This document shows, piece by piece, positions 36,276-43,695 of a DNA stretch of 64,000 bases. The stretch covers positions 3,473,737 to 3,537,736 of the forward strand of contig CP070758.1 of assembly GCA_020348925.1 (NCBI GenBank). Reading direction: 5' to 3'. The position numbers and the translations under genes are program-made. This DNA comes from Gemmatimonadota bacterium. GTDB lineage: Bacteria > JBHIER01 > G020348925. Under the pieces are notes generated by a model that saw nothing but the letters and a program-made list of their open reading frames with translations, ran no database searches and was not told the DNA's origin. The stretch's first letter is position 1. Every line of letters starts with the position of its first letter.

Positions 36276-37511
36276 CTACTGTCCTCCGCGCACCGGCCAC
36301 ACGGAGAGAAGGTTGCCCTTATTGTAGACAAACTCACGTAAAAATGGATCACAGTCCAGGTTCACGCCCCAGGCGAATTCCGGCAAAGACCAGTAGGTAG
36401 TACTCGACCAGTAGATGCCCGGATACACGCCGGTAAAGGCGCGCGGAGTACCTGAACAGACCGGCTCTGTTCCTTCCGCTAATGCATATAACTCAGTTTT
36501 CGTGGGCAAACGCCAATCGCCAACAACTGAACCATCACTTAGACCTGCATCCAAAGAATCAGGACACAAAACGCCCACACACCTCTGAGCATCATCATGA
36601 TTAGTGCAGTCCTCCCACGGCTTTTCTCCACCCCAGTCAGCCTTTTTTAGCCATACCAAGCATGTCGTCAAATCAGTCACAGTGCCATCCCCATTATCAC
36701 ACCAGCGGGTTCCATTCATGGTGCCTTCGCATGTGCAACCGCCATGAAGATTGCCCGATACGTTGAAGATGTTCTTTCCGTTCTTAATGTTGTCGGCAAT
36801 AAGATCGGCATCGTTGGCCGTAGCTGTTTTCCCGGAATAGAATCCATTCGGGATGGAGAATGTTCTACTCCCTTCAGGTCCTGAGACGTTGCTGCCTTTC
36901 GCCATTGAACCCGTCAGTTCACTACCGTCAACCCAAGCCTTCTTGCCACTGAGAATATCGCCCGCAGTCGCATCACCGGAGCTGGTATTGACCACATTCG
37001 GGTCGCCATCGATGCCGAAGATATTCACTCCGCTCTTGATATTGCCAGCCGCCAAATCTCCATCCTGGGCTGTAGCCGTCTTTCCCGAATAGATCCCGTC
37101 CGGGATTGGAAAAGCCAGCGATCCCTCCGGCCCCAGCACATCGCTGCCTGCCGCGGCCGTACCTGTTTTCGGCCCCCATTCCCCTGAGGTCAATCCCCAG
37201 AAGGTTTTGCCGGACAGGACTTCAGACGCCGTCGCGCCATTGCTATTGTCCATAGCTGGGGCTTTACCCATGATCTCGTTCAGGGTGTGCATGGTCGATG
37301 TCACCGGCCCGGCGGTGGGTTCGGTAAAGGTGCTCTGCGAACCCGCCGTGCCGTCGTTCAGGCGGTTGTAGATGTCCTCAAGAGTATAAGAAGATGTAGC
37401 ACCGGGCGGATTGGTGGGGTCCGTATCCCCGGCATACTCCGACAACGCCAAAACCCATACGGAAAAAAGAATGAACACTATGGCAGCAAGGACTATGTTT
37501 CTCCTACGCAT
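36276..37511 (-). CDS. DUF1566 protein, array member 1
   Basis: The 411-residue product has an N-terminal hydrophobic segment (IVLAAIVFILFSVWVLALSE) and a conserved spacer with TSSYTLEDIYNRL. Internal repeats follow: two copies of a block with EGS..FPIPDGIYSGKTATA...DLAAGNIKSGVNIFGIDG, at about 125-245. The C-terminal DUF1566 (Lcl) domain starts near 255: MNGTRWCDNGDGTVTDLTTC, DWRLPTKTELY, IYWSSTTYWS and final VWPVRGGQ. DUF1566 is related to C-type-lectin folds and often binds ligands outside the cell. An AGGAGGTTGGATC ribosome site is shared by the array members. This is the last and longest member and is followed by the four-helix-bundle gene. The ligand is unknown. Confidence 0.85.
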   Translation of the reverse strand: MRRRNIVLAAIVFILFSVWVLALSEYAGDTDPTNPPGATSSYTLEDIYNRLNDGTAGSQSTFTEPTAGPVTSTMHTLNEIMGKAPAMDNSNGATASEVLSGKTFWGLTSGEWGPKTGTAAAGSDVLGPEGSLAFPIPDGIYSGKTATAQDGDLAAGNIKSGVNIFGIDGDPNVVNTSSGDATAGDILSGKKAWVDGSELTGSMAKGSNVSGPEGSRTFSIPNGFYSGKTATANDADLIADNIKNGKNIFNVSGNLHGGCTCEGTMNGTRWCDNGDGTVTDLTTCLVWLKKADWGGEKPWEDCTNHDDAQRCVGVLCPDSLDAGLSDGSVVGDWRLPTKTELYALAEGTEPVCSGTPRAFTGVYPGIYWSSTTYWSLPEFAWGVNLDCDPFLREFVYNKGNLLSVWPVRGGQ

Positions 37512-37919
37512 GATCCAACCTCCTTTCCAAATGCGTGGTGAATGGTGAATTATGAATCATACAACCTCCTTATGTTATAGATGATTTGGTTGATGTGTTT
37601 TCCTTTCATCTCTTATCTACATCCCCCTAACCCTCATCAAAGGGGGATTTTTTGTGTGGCCCCCCTTCGAAGGGTAAATTCCAATCTCCCCTTGAGGTTT
37701 GCACCCTCCCATTCCCCACTGAGGGGGGGACGAAGGTTGGTAGTCCCCCCTTGAGGGGGGATTAAGGGGGGTGTTACCCCTACTCCCTTTCAAAGACCAT
37801 ACATTCATATTCATACATCCATAACCATATTCTCAGAAAAACGGCAAGATCGAATGTCTTGCGGTATATGGGCAGATGCTCGTATCGGGGCATATTTCTC
37901 ATTAATCAAAATAACCAAA
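37512..37919. repeat. Intergenic region with CCCCCTTNNAAGGGGG palindromes
   Basis: The 408-base gap between array members 1 and 2 has no gene. At 37621-37792 it holds several CCCCT...AGGGGGATT palindromes of a very common dispersed type. The block TAACCCTCATCAAAGGGGGA followed by TTTTGTGTGGC recurs at 40073-40108 upstream of member 3. A motif ATGGGCAGATGCTCGTATCG near 37876 recurs in variant form near 40137. Confidence 0.65.
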
Positions 37920-38753
37920 TCACTGTCCGGCACGCACAGGCCACACACAGTAGTTGGCGTAGCCCTTATTGCCGTGGACCACGTCGCCACTAACCGTGTC
38001 CACGCCATAGGCGTAGTATGGAAAGGTGTAGAATGAAGTACTAGACGACCAGTAGCCGGACTGCACATTATCGAACGGACCTGGTCTGCTGGATAGAATA
38101 TACTCATTTCCATTGGTTATTCCGTCTAATTCATCCACAGTCGGCAGCCGCCAGTCACCCCACACAGAACCATCTGTGAGAGTAGTACCATCATCTCTTA
38201 TTTCTGTTAGAGGTCTCATTATTGCGAGATCCCACTCCATCTTGCCACCTAAATAATTGGCATCTTTCAGCCATACCAAACCCGTGGTCATATCCAGTAC
38301 CGTTCCATCACCTTGGTCACACCAACGAGTGCCGAAGAAATGAACACCATCGGAATACATTGTTCCATTGCAGGCTGACCCACCCGCAGATAACGCGCCG
38401 GTTTGCAGTCCCCATTCTCCCGCATTCACATTCAGCCCCCAGAATTTCTTACCTGCCAAAACTTCGGTAGTTTTGGCACCATAGAGGTTGTTCCTTACCG
38501 GGGCAGCATACCAGATGTCGTTCAGGGTGTGCATGGTCGATGTCACCGGCCCGGTGGTGGGTTCGGTAAAGGTGCTCTGCGCAACCGCCGTGCCATACTT
38601 CAGCCGAAGGAAGATCATCTCCAGAGTGGAGGAATATGTAGCGCCGGGCGGATTGGTGGGATCCGTGTTCCCGGTATACTCCGACAACGCCAAAACCCAT
38701 ACGAAAAACAGTACGAACGCTACGGCAGAAACAACTATGTATCTCCTACGCAT
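37920..38753 (-). CDS. DUF1566 protein, array member 2
   Basis: The 277-residue product starts MRRRYIVVSAVAFVLFFVWV, nearly the same signal/anchor as the other members, then the shared spacer to about residue 90 (FTEPTTGPVTSTMHTLNDI). It lacks the internal KTATA-type repeats and passes after LSAGGSACNGTMYSDGVHF to the DUF1566 domain: TRWCDQGDGTVLDMTTGLVW, DWRLPTVDELDGI, SGYWSSSTSFYTFPYYAYG and the end VWPVRAGQ. The ligand-binding face between YWSS and VWPVR differs strongly from its neighbours. AAAGGAGGCTGGATC precedes the start. A 119-base gap separates it from member 3. Confidence 0.84.
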   Translation of the reverse strand: MRRRYIVVSAVAFVLFFVWVLALSEYTGNTDPTNPPGATYSSTLEMIFLRLKYGTAVAQSTFTEPTTGPVTSTMHTLNDIWYAAPVRNNLYGAKTTEVLAGKKFWGLNVNAGEWGLQTGALSAGGSACNGTMYSDGVHFFGTRWCDQGDGTVLDMTTGLVWLKDANYLGGKMEWDLAIMRPLTEIRDDGTTLTDGSVWGDWRLPTVDELDGITNGNEYILSSRPGPFDNVQSGYWSSSTSFYTFPYYAYGVDTVSGDVVHGNKGYANYCVWPVRAGQ

Positions 38754-38820
38754 GATCCAGCCTCCTTTTCATTCTAACCCTCCCTGTGAATGGTGAAAAG
38801 ATACTTGTGTGATATAATTT

Positions 38821-38867
38821 ATATCATTTGAATCCCCGATCGGAGTCGAGGACAAGCTTTAGATTTA
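38821..38867. repeat. Direct repeat downstream of array member 3 (second copy at 41346-41392)
   Basis: ATCATTTGAATCCCCGATCG then GAGTCGAGGACAAGCTT recurs at 41346-41392 immediately after the stop of array member 5, with only a few mismatches. Both copies lie directly 3' of the variable C-terminal domain coding region. Confidence 0.75.
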
Positions 38868-38872
38868 AGCGT

Positions 38873-39952
38873 CTATTGTCCACCGCGTACCGGCCACACA
38901 GAACAATTGTCATTTTGTTGTATTAAGTCAAAGACTCCCACATCGCCATCACTCAGGCTTACGTAATAGAAACCATGTTCACCAGGGTCCAAAGTACTCG
39001 TGCAGAAAGGAAGCCCAGTGAATACACTAAACGGATGCCCTGCAGGAAGAGCAGGTCCACTCTGTGTAAGATCAATCAAACTATGCAGCTCATTCACATT
39101 AGGCAGACGCCAGTCGTCGTAACCAGCAAATGAAAAATCGTTGCAGAAGTTAAGGGCGTCAATAACGCGATGGATTGCATGAGGAGCTCCTTTTGTCCAC
39201 ATCAGGCGGGTCCAGTTGTCGGTGACCGTATCATCACCATGGTCTGTGAATCGAGCTCCCGTAAATCCGTAAACAGTATACGCACCACGAACACCAGTGC
39301 TCGGCGACCACTCTGGTAATACACCGAGTTGATACTCCCCATCCTGTCCGGTGCCTTCGCAGGGTATAACCAGACCCTCATCGTTTAAACATTTAGTTAC
39401 CCCTGTTTTCGGGACTCTTGCTGCTCCGCTGGCTTCAATGAGGGTACCTGAGACTCCGAAGATGTCAATTCCGCTTCTGATATTTCCCTCCAGCAGGTCT
39501 CCATCTTGGGCCGTGGCCGTTTTCCCGGAATAGACACCATCAGGGATTGGAAAAGCTATCGATCCCTCCGCTCCCAGCACATCGCTTCCTGCCGCGGCTG
39601 TTCCTGTTTGTGTCCCCCATTCTCCCGAGGTCAGCCCCCAGAAAGTTTTGCCACTGAGCACATCCGCTGCGGTAGCGCCATTGGCTTCATCAACAGCAGG
39701 GGCTTCCCCCAAGATGTCATTCAGAGTGTGCATCGTCGCTGTGCCCAGTCCGTCGGTAGGTTCCGTAAATGGTCTCGGTCCATCCTCCGCGCCAGTAACC
39801 AAGCGATTATAGATGTCCTCCAGAGAGTAAGAGGATGTAGACCCCGGTGGATAGGTGGGATCAGAATCACCAGCATACTCCGACAACGCCAAAACCCATA
39901 CGGAAAACACGACAAGCACTACGGCAGCAAAGACTATGTGTCTCCTACGCAT
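38873..39952 (-). CDS. DUF1566 protein, array member 3
   Basis: The start at 39952 (MRRRHIVFAAVVLVVFSVWV) follows GGAGGCTGGATC; an in-frame upstream extension has no support. The product is 359 residues. The first about 75 residues are almost identical in DNA to member 4 (TSSYSLEDIYNRLVTGAEDG, PRPFTEPTDG). One YSGKTATAQDGDLLEGNIRS repeat block follows. The DUF1566 domain is divergent: it has the TDHGDDTVTDNWTRLMWTKG start, YDDWRLPNVNELHSLIDLTQ and CTSTLDPGEHGFYYVSLSDG where others have YWSSTT, then VWPVRGGQ. It is a probable cell-surface ligand-binding protein. Confidence 0.84.
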   Translation of the reverse strand: MRRRHIVFAAVVLVVFSVWVLALSEYAGDSDPTYPPGSTSSYSLEDIYNRLVTGAEDGPRPFTEPTDGLGTATMHTLNDILGEAPAVDEANGATAADVLSGKTFWGLTSGEWGTQTGTAAAGSDVLGAEGSIAFPIPDGVYSGKTATAQDGDLLEGNIRSGIDIFGVSGTLIEASGAARVPKTGVTKCLNDEGLVIPCEGTGQDGEYQLGVLPEWSPSTGVRGAYTVYGFTGARFTDHGDDTVTDNWTRLMWTKGAPHAIHRVIDALNFCNDFSFAGYDDWRLPNVNELHSLIDLTQSGPALPAGHPFSVFTGLPFCTSTLDPGEHGFYYVSLSDGDVGVFDLIQQNDNCSVWPVRGGQ

Positions 39953-40072
39953 GATCCAGCCTCCATTCATATAGGGAATTGTAAATAAAGAACTGTCCAG
40001 TATCAATCATGTGACCTCCTTCTGGTATAGATAATTTTGTTGATGCATTTTCTGTCATCTCTTTTACATTCC

Positions 40073-40108
40073 CCTAACCCCCTTCAAAGGGGGAATTTTT
40101 GTGTGGCA
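40073..40108. repeat. CCCCTTCAAAGGGGG repeat upstream of array member 3
   Basis: TAACCCCCTTCAAAGGGGGA followed by ATTTTTGTGTGGCACCCC is a near copy of 37627-37664. It lies in the 39953-40275 gap, which otherwise shows no gene. Confidence 0.6.
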
Positions 40109-40275
40109 CCCCTTCAAATCATACGCCTCACGAAAAATGGGCAGGTGTTCATACCGGGCCATTCTGTCTACTCATCCTTATCACTTTATTGATTCAATGC
40201 TCCTCGAAATCCTCGCGGGCAAGTGGGGACACCCCCCTTGCATCCCCCCAACAAAGTATCAAAGTACCAAAGACT

Positions 40276-41112
40276 CTACTGTTCTCCACGCACCGGCCAC
40301 ACAAATGGGACGCTGTAGCTCTTATTGAAGTGGTGCACGGAGCCATCGGACATGACCACGATCCAGGCGTAGTTCGGAAGGTCCGCTAAGGTAGTACTCG
40401 ACCAGTAGCTGCCCAACTCCACGCCGGAAAAGGCGCGCGGAGTATCTGAACGGACTTGCTCTGTTCCGTGCGTTAAATCATACAACTCTGTTTTCGTAGG
40501 CAACCGCCAATCGCCTTCTGTAGAACCATCGCTCAAGTCTGCACCAGCACTTCCAGCCTTCAAAATGCCTGCTCGCGTATGAGCATCATCATAACCAATG
40601 CCGTCCACCCACATTTTTTGCCCACCCCAGTCAGCCTTTTTCAACCATACCAGGCATGTGGTCAAATCTGTCACTGTCCCATCTCCATTATCACACCACC
40701 GGGTTCCATTCATGGTGCCGGTGCATGTGCAACCGCCATGAAGACTACCGGTTTCCTCCCCCCAGTCACTGCCATCACTACCGTCGGTGCGTAAACTCCA
40801 ATACTTCTTGCCATGTGCCACTTCCGCTTTAGTGGCTCCATAGGTGTTGTCCGCAACTGGCGCCTTGTCCATGATGTCATTCAGAGTGTGCATCGTCGCT
40901 GTGCCCGGTCCGTCGGTAGGTTCCGTAAATGGTCTCGGTCCATCCTCCGCGCCAGTAACCAAGCGATTATAGATGTCCTCCAGAGAGTAGGAGGATGTAG
41001 ACTCCGGTGGATAGGTGGGATCAGAATCTCCAGCATACTCCGACAACGCCAAAACCCATACTACTAACAGGACAAACATTACGGCGGCAAGGACTCTGTG
41101 TCTGCTTCGCAT
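40276..41112 (-). CDS. DUF1566 protein, array member 4
   Basis: The start at 41112 (MRSRHRVLAAVMFVLLVVWV) has AAAGGAGGTTACATC before it; the product is 278 residues. The N-terminal block matches member 3 almost base for base, then ATKAEVAHGKKYWSLRTDGS matches member 5, and LHGGCTCTGTMNGTRWCDNG onward matches member 1. The gene therefore looks like a mosaic of its neighbours. The DUF1566 domain ends with SYWSSTTLADLPNYAWIVVM and VWPVRGEQ. The 18-base block complementary to CTACTGGTCGAGTACTAC is identical in members 1, 4 and 5. The ligand is unknown. Confidence 0.84.
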   Translation of the reverse strand: MRSRHRVLAAVMFVLLVVWVLALSEYAGDSDPTYPPESTSSYSLEDIYNRLVTGAEDGPRPFTEPTDGPGTATMHTLNDIMDKAPVADNTYGATKAEVAHGKKYWSLRTDGSDGSDWGEETGSLHGGCTCTGTMNGTRWCDNGDGTVTDLTTCLVWLKKADWGGQKMWVDGIGYDDAHTRAGILKAGSAGADLSDGSTEGDWRLPTKTELYDLTHGTEQVRSDTPRAFSGVELGSYWSSTTLADLPNYAWIVVMSDGSVHHFNKSYSVPFVWPVRGEQ

Positions 41113-41188
41113 GATGTAACCTCCTTTCATTTTTCCCTTATCATGAGTCACCTAAGCTGAGCGATTTAATAAGCATACTTTGCATAAA

Positions 41189-41276
41189 TGTCATTCTGAA
41201 CTGAGCAAAGCGAAGTGAAGAATCTTACTCGAATGGTGGGAGATTCTTCGCCCGATAAATCGGACTCAGAATGACA
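41189..41276. repeat. TGTCATTCTGA...TCAGAATGACA inverted repeat
   Basis: TGTCATTCTGA (41189-41199) and TCAGAATGACA (41266-41276) are exact inverted arms, with inner GAAGAATCT/AGATTCTTC arms. This is the widespread GTCATTCTGAG-type dispersed intergenic repeat. It lies between array members 4 and 5. Confidence 0.75.
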
Positions 41277-41393
41277 GTTACGTCAGACTTTGCGCCAGGA
41301 ATCGCTCAATTCGAATTTCATTTAGATTTCAATTCCATTCTGTTTATCATTTGGATCCCCGATCGGAGTCGAGGACAAGCTTGGGATTTAAGG

Positions 41394-42299
41394 TTACTCT
41401 CCTCCGCGTACACGCCACAACAAGTAGAATTCGGTTTTAACGTAGAAGTCCACGGAGCCATCTTCCAAGTCCACGGCCCAGGCGTAGACCGAAGTCGGAA
41501 CGTCCTCGAACGTAGTACTCGACCAGTAGAGGCTCGACTGCACGCCGGTAAACGGATGACCGGCTGGCAGATAAGGTGAGGAGAGGCCTGGATCAAAAAG
41601 GCTCCGCAACTCATTTATATTCGGCATCCGCCAGTCGCTGTAACCAGCAAATGAAGATTTGCTTTCGGAAATGGCCATTTCCCAAGGAGTAGGCGGCCAG
41701 TAGGCACTTTTTGTCCACATCAAGCCGGTCAGATTGTCCGTCACCGTCCCATCCCCATTGTCCGTAAACTGCGCCGTTCCATCATAACACTTGAACGACG
41801 CCCGATTATAACCCCCGAAGGAAGAACCAGGCCATGAAAGCACCACGACGGGCAGACCCCCATTCCGGTAGTACCCGTCATCTCCTGTGACATACGAGAC
41901 AACCTGCCCGGTTTTCGCTACATATTGAGGCGCTGTGCCCGTTTGCAATCCCCAACTACTGCCACCACTGCCGTCGGTGCGTAAGCTCCAATACTTCTTG
42001 CCACATGCCACATCCGCTTTGGTGGCTCCATCTGTGTTATCCGCAACCGGGGCCTTGTCCATGATCTGATTCAGAGTGTACATGGTACTCCCCGGCCCAC
42101 TGGTGGGTTCCGTAAAGGTACTTTGTGTACCGTCCGCTCCGGTGTCCAGCCGGTTGTAGATGTCCTCAAGAGTATAAGAAGATGTAGCACCGGGCGGATT
42201 GGTGGGGTCCGTGTTCCCGGCATACTCCGACAACGCCAAAACCCATACGAAAAACAGAACGAACATTACGACAGCAAGGACTATGTTTCTCCTACGCAT
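41394..42299 (-). CDS. DUF1566 protein, array member 5
   Basis: This is the first gene of the array in transcription order; the product is 301 residues from MRRRNIVLAVVMFVLFFVWV, with AGGAGGTTGGATC before it. The first 45 codons are close to identical to member 1. ATKADVACGKKYWSLRTDGS links to member 4. The DUF1566 domain has TDNGDGTVTDNLTGLMWTKS, YSDWRMPNINELRSLFDPGL, LYWSSTTFEDVPTSVYAWAV, LEDGSVDFYVKTEFY and the end LWRVRGGE, which is slightly different from the VWPVRGGQ of other members. It carries the complete YAWAVDLEDGSVD ligand-loop framework expected of DUF1566. The ligand is unknown. Confidence 0.84.
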   Translation of the reverse strand: MRRRNIVLAVVMFVLFFVWVLALSEYAGNTDPTNPPGATSSYTLEDIYNRLDTGADGTQSTFTEPTSGPGSTMYTLNQIMDKAPVADNTDGATKADVACGKKYWSLRTDGSGGSSWGLQTGTAPQYVAKTGQVVSYVTGDDGYYRNGGLPVVVLSWPGSSFGGYNRASFKCYDGTAQFTDNGDGTVTDNLTGLMWTKSAYWPPTPWEMAISESKSSFAGYSDWRMPNINELRSLFDPGLSSPYLPAGHPFTGVQSSLYWSSTTFEDVPTSVYAWAVDLEDGSVDFYVKTEFYLLWRVRGGE

Positions 42300-43267
42300 G
42301 ATCCAACCTCCTTCCTATTTAACAGAAATTGAAAAAATCAAACATCAAAAAGCAAAATGACAGATCAAAATGCAAAATCATTTCTTTCCTTTCAAATATT
42401 TGGGGTCACATCTTTGATCTTTGATCTTCTCTCTGTTTTGTCAATCTTATCCCTAACACCCCCCTGTTATTCCGAAAAAAGCCAGGCCGCATCGAAGATC
42501 TGTCAATGGTAACAAACCAGATTTCTCCACTCATCCCGCCTTGGCGGGATTCCGTCGAAAGGACACATCATTTGTCCCACTCGTATCCCCGAATCCTTGG
42601 CCCCTTGAATCCTCTATATTAAGGGTCACCGCCTTGATCTTTGATCCTTTCTCTGTCATGTCACTCTTTTTCTTAACACCCCCCTGTAGTCCCCCCATGA
42701 TATGGGGGACGATGAGAAGTCCACCTTTCGTATAGAAACCACCTCTAAAAGTTCCCCGTTTGTAAAGGAGCCACACCTCAAGTCCCCCTTTCGTAAAGGG
42801 GGATTTAGGGGGATTTTATAAAGGAAATGTTTTTTCATTGAAACAATCCCCTCTAACTCCCCTTTGAAAAAGGGGGGAACATTTTCCGCATCAACACAAG
42901 ATATTCCCTCATCATGGTGGAATTGTTGTTATGAAAATAACCCCTGAGACCCTCAGATAACGTCCGTGATACAGAAAGCTATATACTTTTTCCGTTCTCC
43001 GTTTTCCCTTAGATTCCCCCGAATCCTTGAACCCTTGAATCCTTTAATTACAACAAAAAAACACCTTCTCCCTCATTCATTCAAACGAGGTACAGAAGGC
43101 GTTCTATACTCTGACGGAAAGATGGCTGCCGTAACCACCCTTCCTCCTTTCATGAAGTCGTCCCTGTTAACTCAAGTAAACCATGAAGCGGATATAATAT
43201 TTTAGGTTAAAGGGATCGCGGGTTGAAACTTTGTCCGCATGCATACCCTCTCTTATATTCAGTTTTG
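42300..43267. repeat. Repeat-rich, gene-free leader region
   Basis: No gene is visible between the array and the promoter at 43268, nor on to 43695. Repeats seen: 42335-42378, a copy of the four-helix-bundle gene end repeat; 42403-42467 and 42623-42687, direct copies ending TAACACCCCCCTGT; 42586-42621 and 43015-43050, copies of CGAATCCTTG...CCCTTGAATCCT; and CCCCCAT/ATGGGGG and CCCCCTTT/AAAGGGGG hairpins at about 42690-42710, 42783-42803 and 42858-42878. It looks like a landing zone for short dispersed elements. Confidence 0.7.
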
Positions 43268-43296
43268 ATATTATGCAATTATATGTAAAATGTCAA
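43268..43296 (-). promoter_or_regulatory. Sigma70-like promoter upstream of the DUF1566 array
   Basis: On the minus strand, TTGACA (43291-43296) and TAATAT (43268-43273) have a 17-base spacer. The nearest downstream gene is array member 5, nearly 1 kb away, so the transcript would have a very long repeat-rich leader, or the promoter served a lost gene. Confidence 0.45.
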
Positions 43297-43592
43297 GCAT
43301 TTTTTTTTATAATTTTTATGCTTTCCTCCAACAGATACTTTATGATCAATTTAGCTAATTTGTTGATAAAATATTAAGTTAATTGAACTGCTCTTCTGAG
43401 AGTTGAACTCCCACCGATTTGTCGATTTGTTGGGATAGGCATACAACTCATGCCCCAGCATGGGATGACAGATACTGTGCCTGTCTTTGCGAGTGAAGCG
43501 GAGAAATCCGGGGTTGGCAGCACGGACAGATTACTCGTTACACTCGAAATGACAAAGAGGTGTGAATCTTTGGATTCAAATCCGCACAAAAG

Positions 43593-43625
43593 AAAACCTC
43601 CCGGAAGTTCCAACCCCGGGAGGTT
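43593..43625 (-). terminator. Hairpin terminator after the 999-residue surface protein gene
   Basis: AACCTCCCGG and CCGGGAGGTT arms occur about 70 bases after the stop at 43696 (minus strand). They are followed on the plus side by the same GATCCTTCG...AGCTCAGGACATGCTTTT block seen near 34405-34434. Confidence 0.7.
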
Positions 43626-43695
43626 ATTTGTTAGATCCTTCGACGAAGCTCAGGACATGCTTTTCGATCCTTCGACAAACTCGGGGCATGCTTTT

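Noticed and set aside
37621..37792. Possible CRISPR-like direct repeats
   Set aside because: The CCCCCTT/AAGGGGG units are irregular palindromes with no constant spacer length and no cas genes nearby.
36276..42299. Template repeat or reverse transcriptase within the DUF1566 region
   Set aside because: I looked for the conserved CTACTGGTCGAGTACTAC block outside coding ends and for a reverse transcriptase YxDD-type frame; neither is present in the window.
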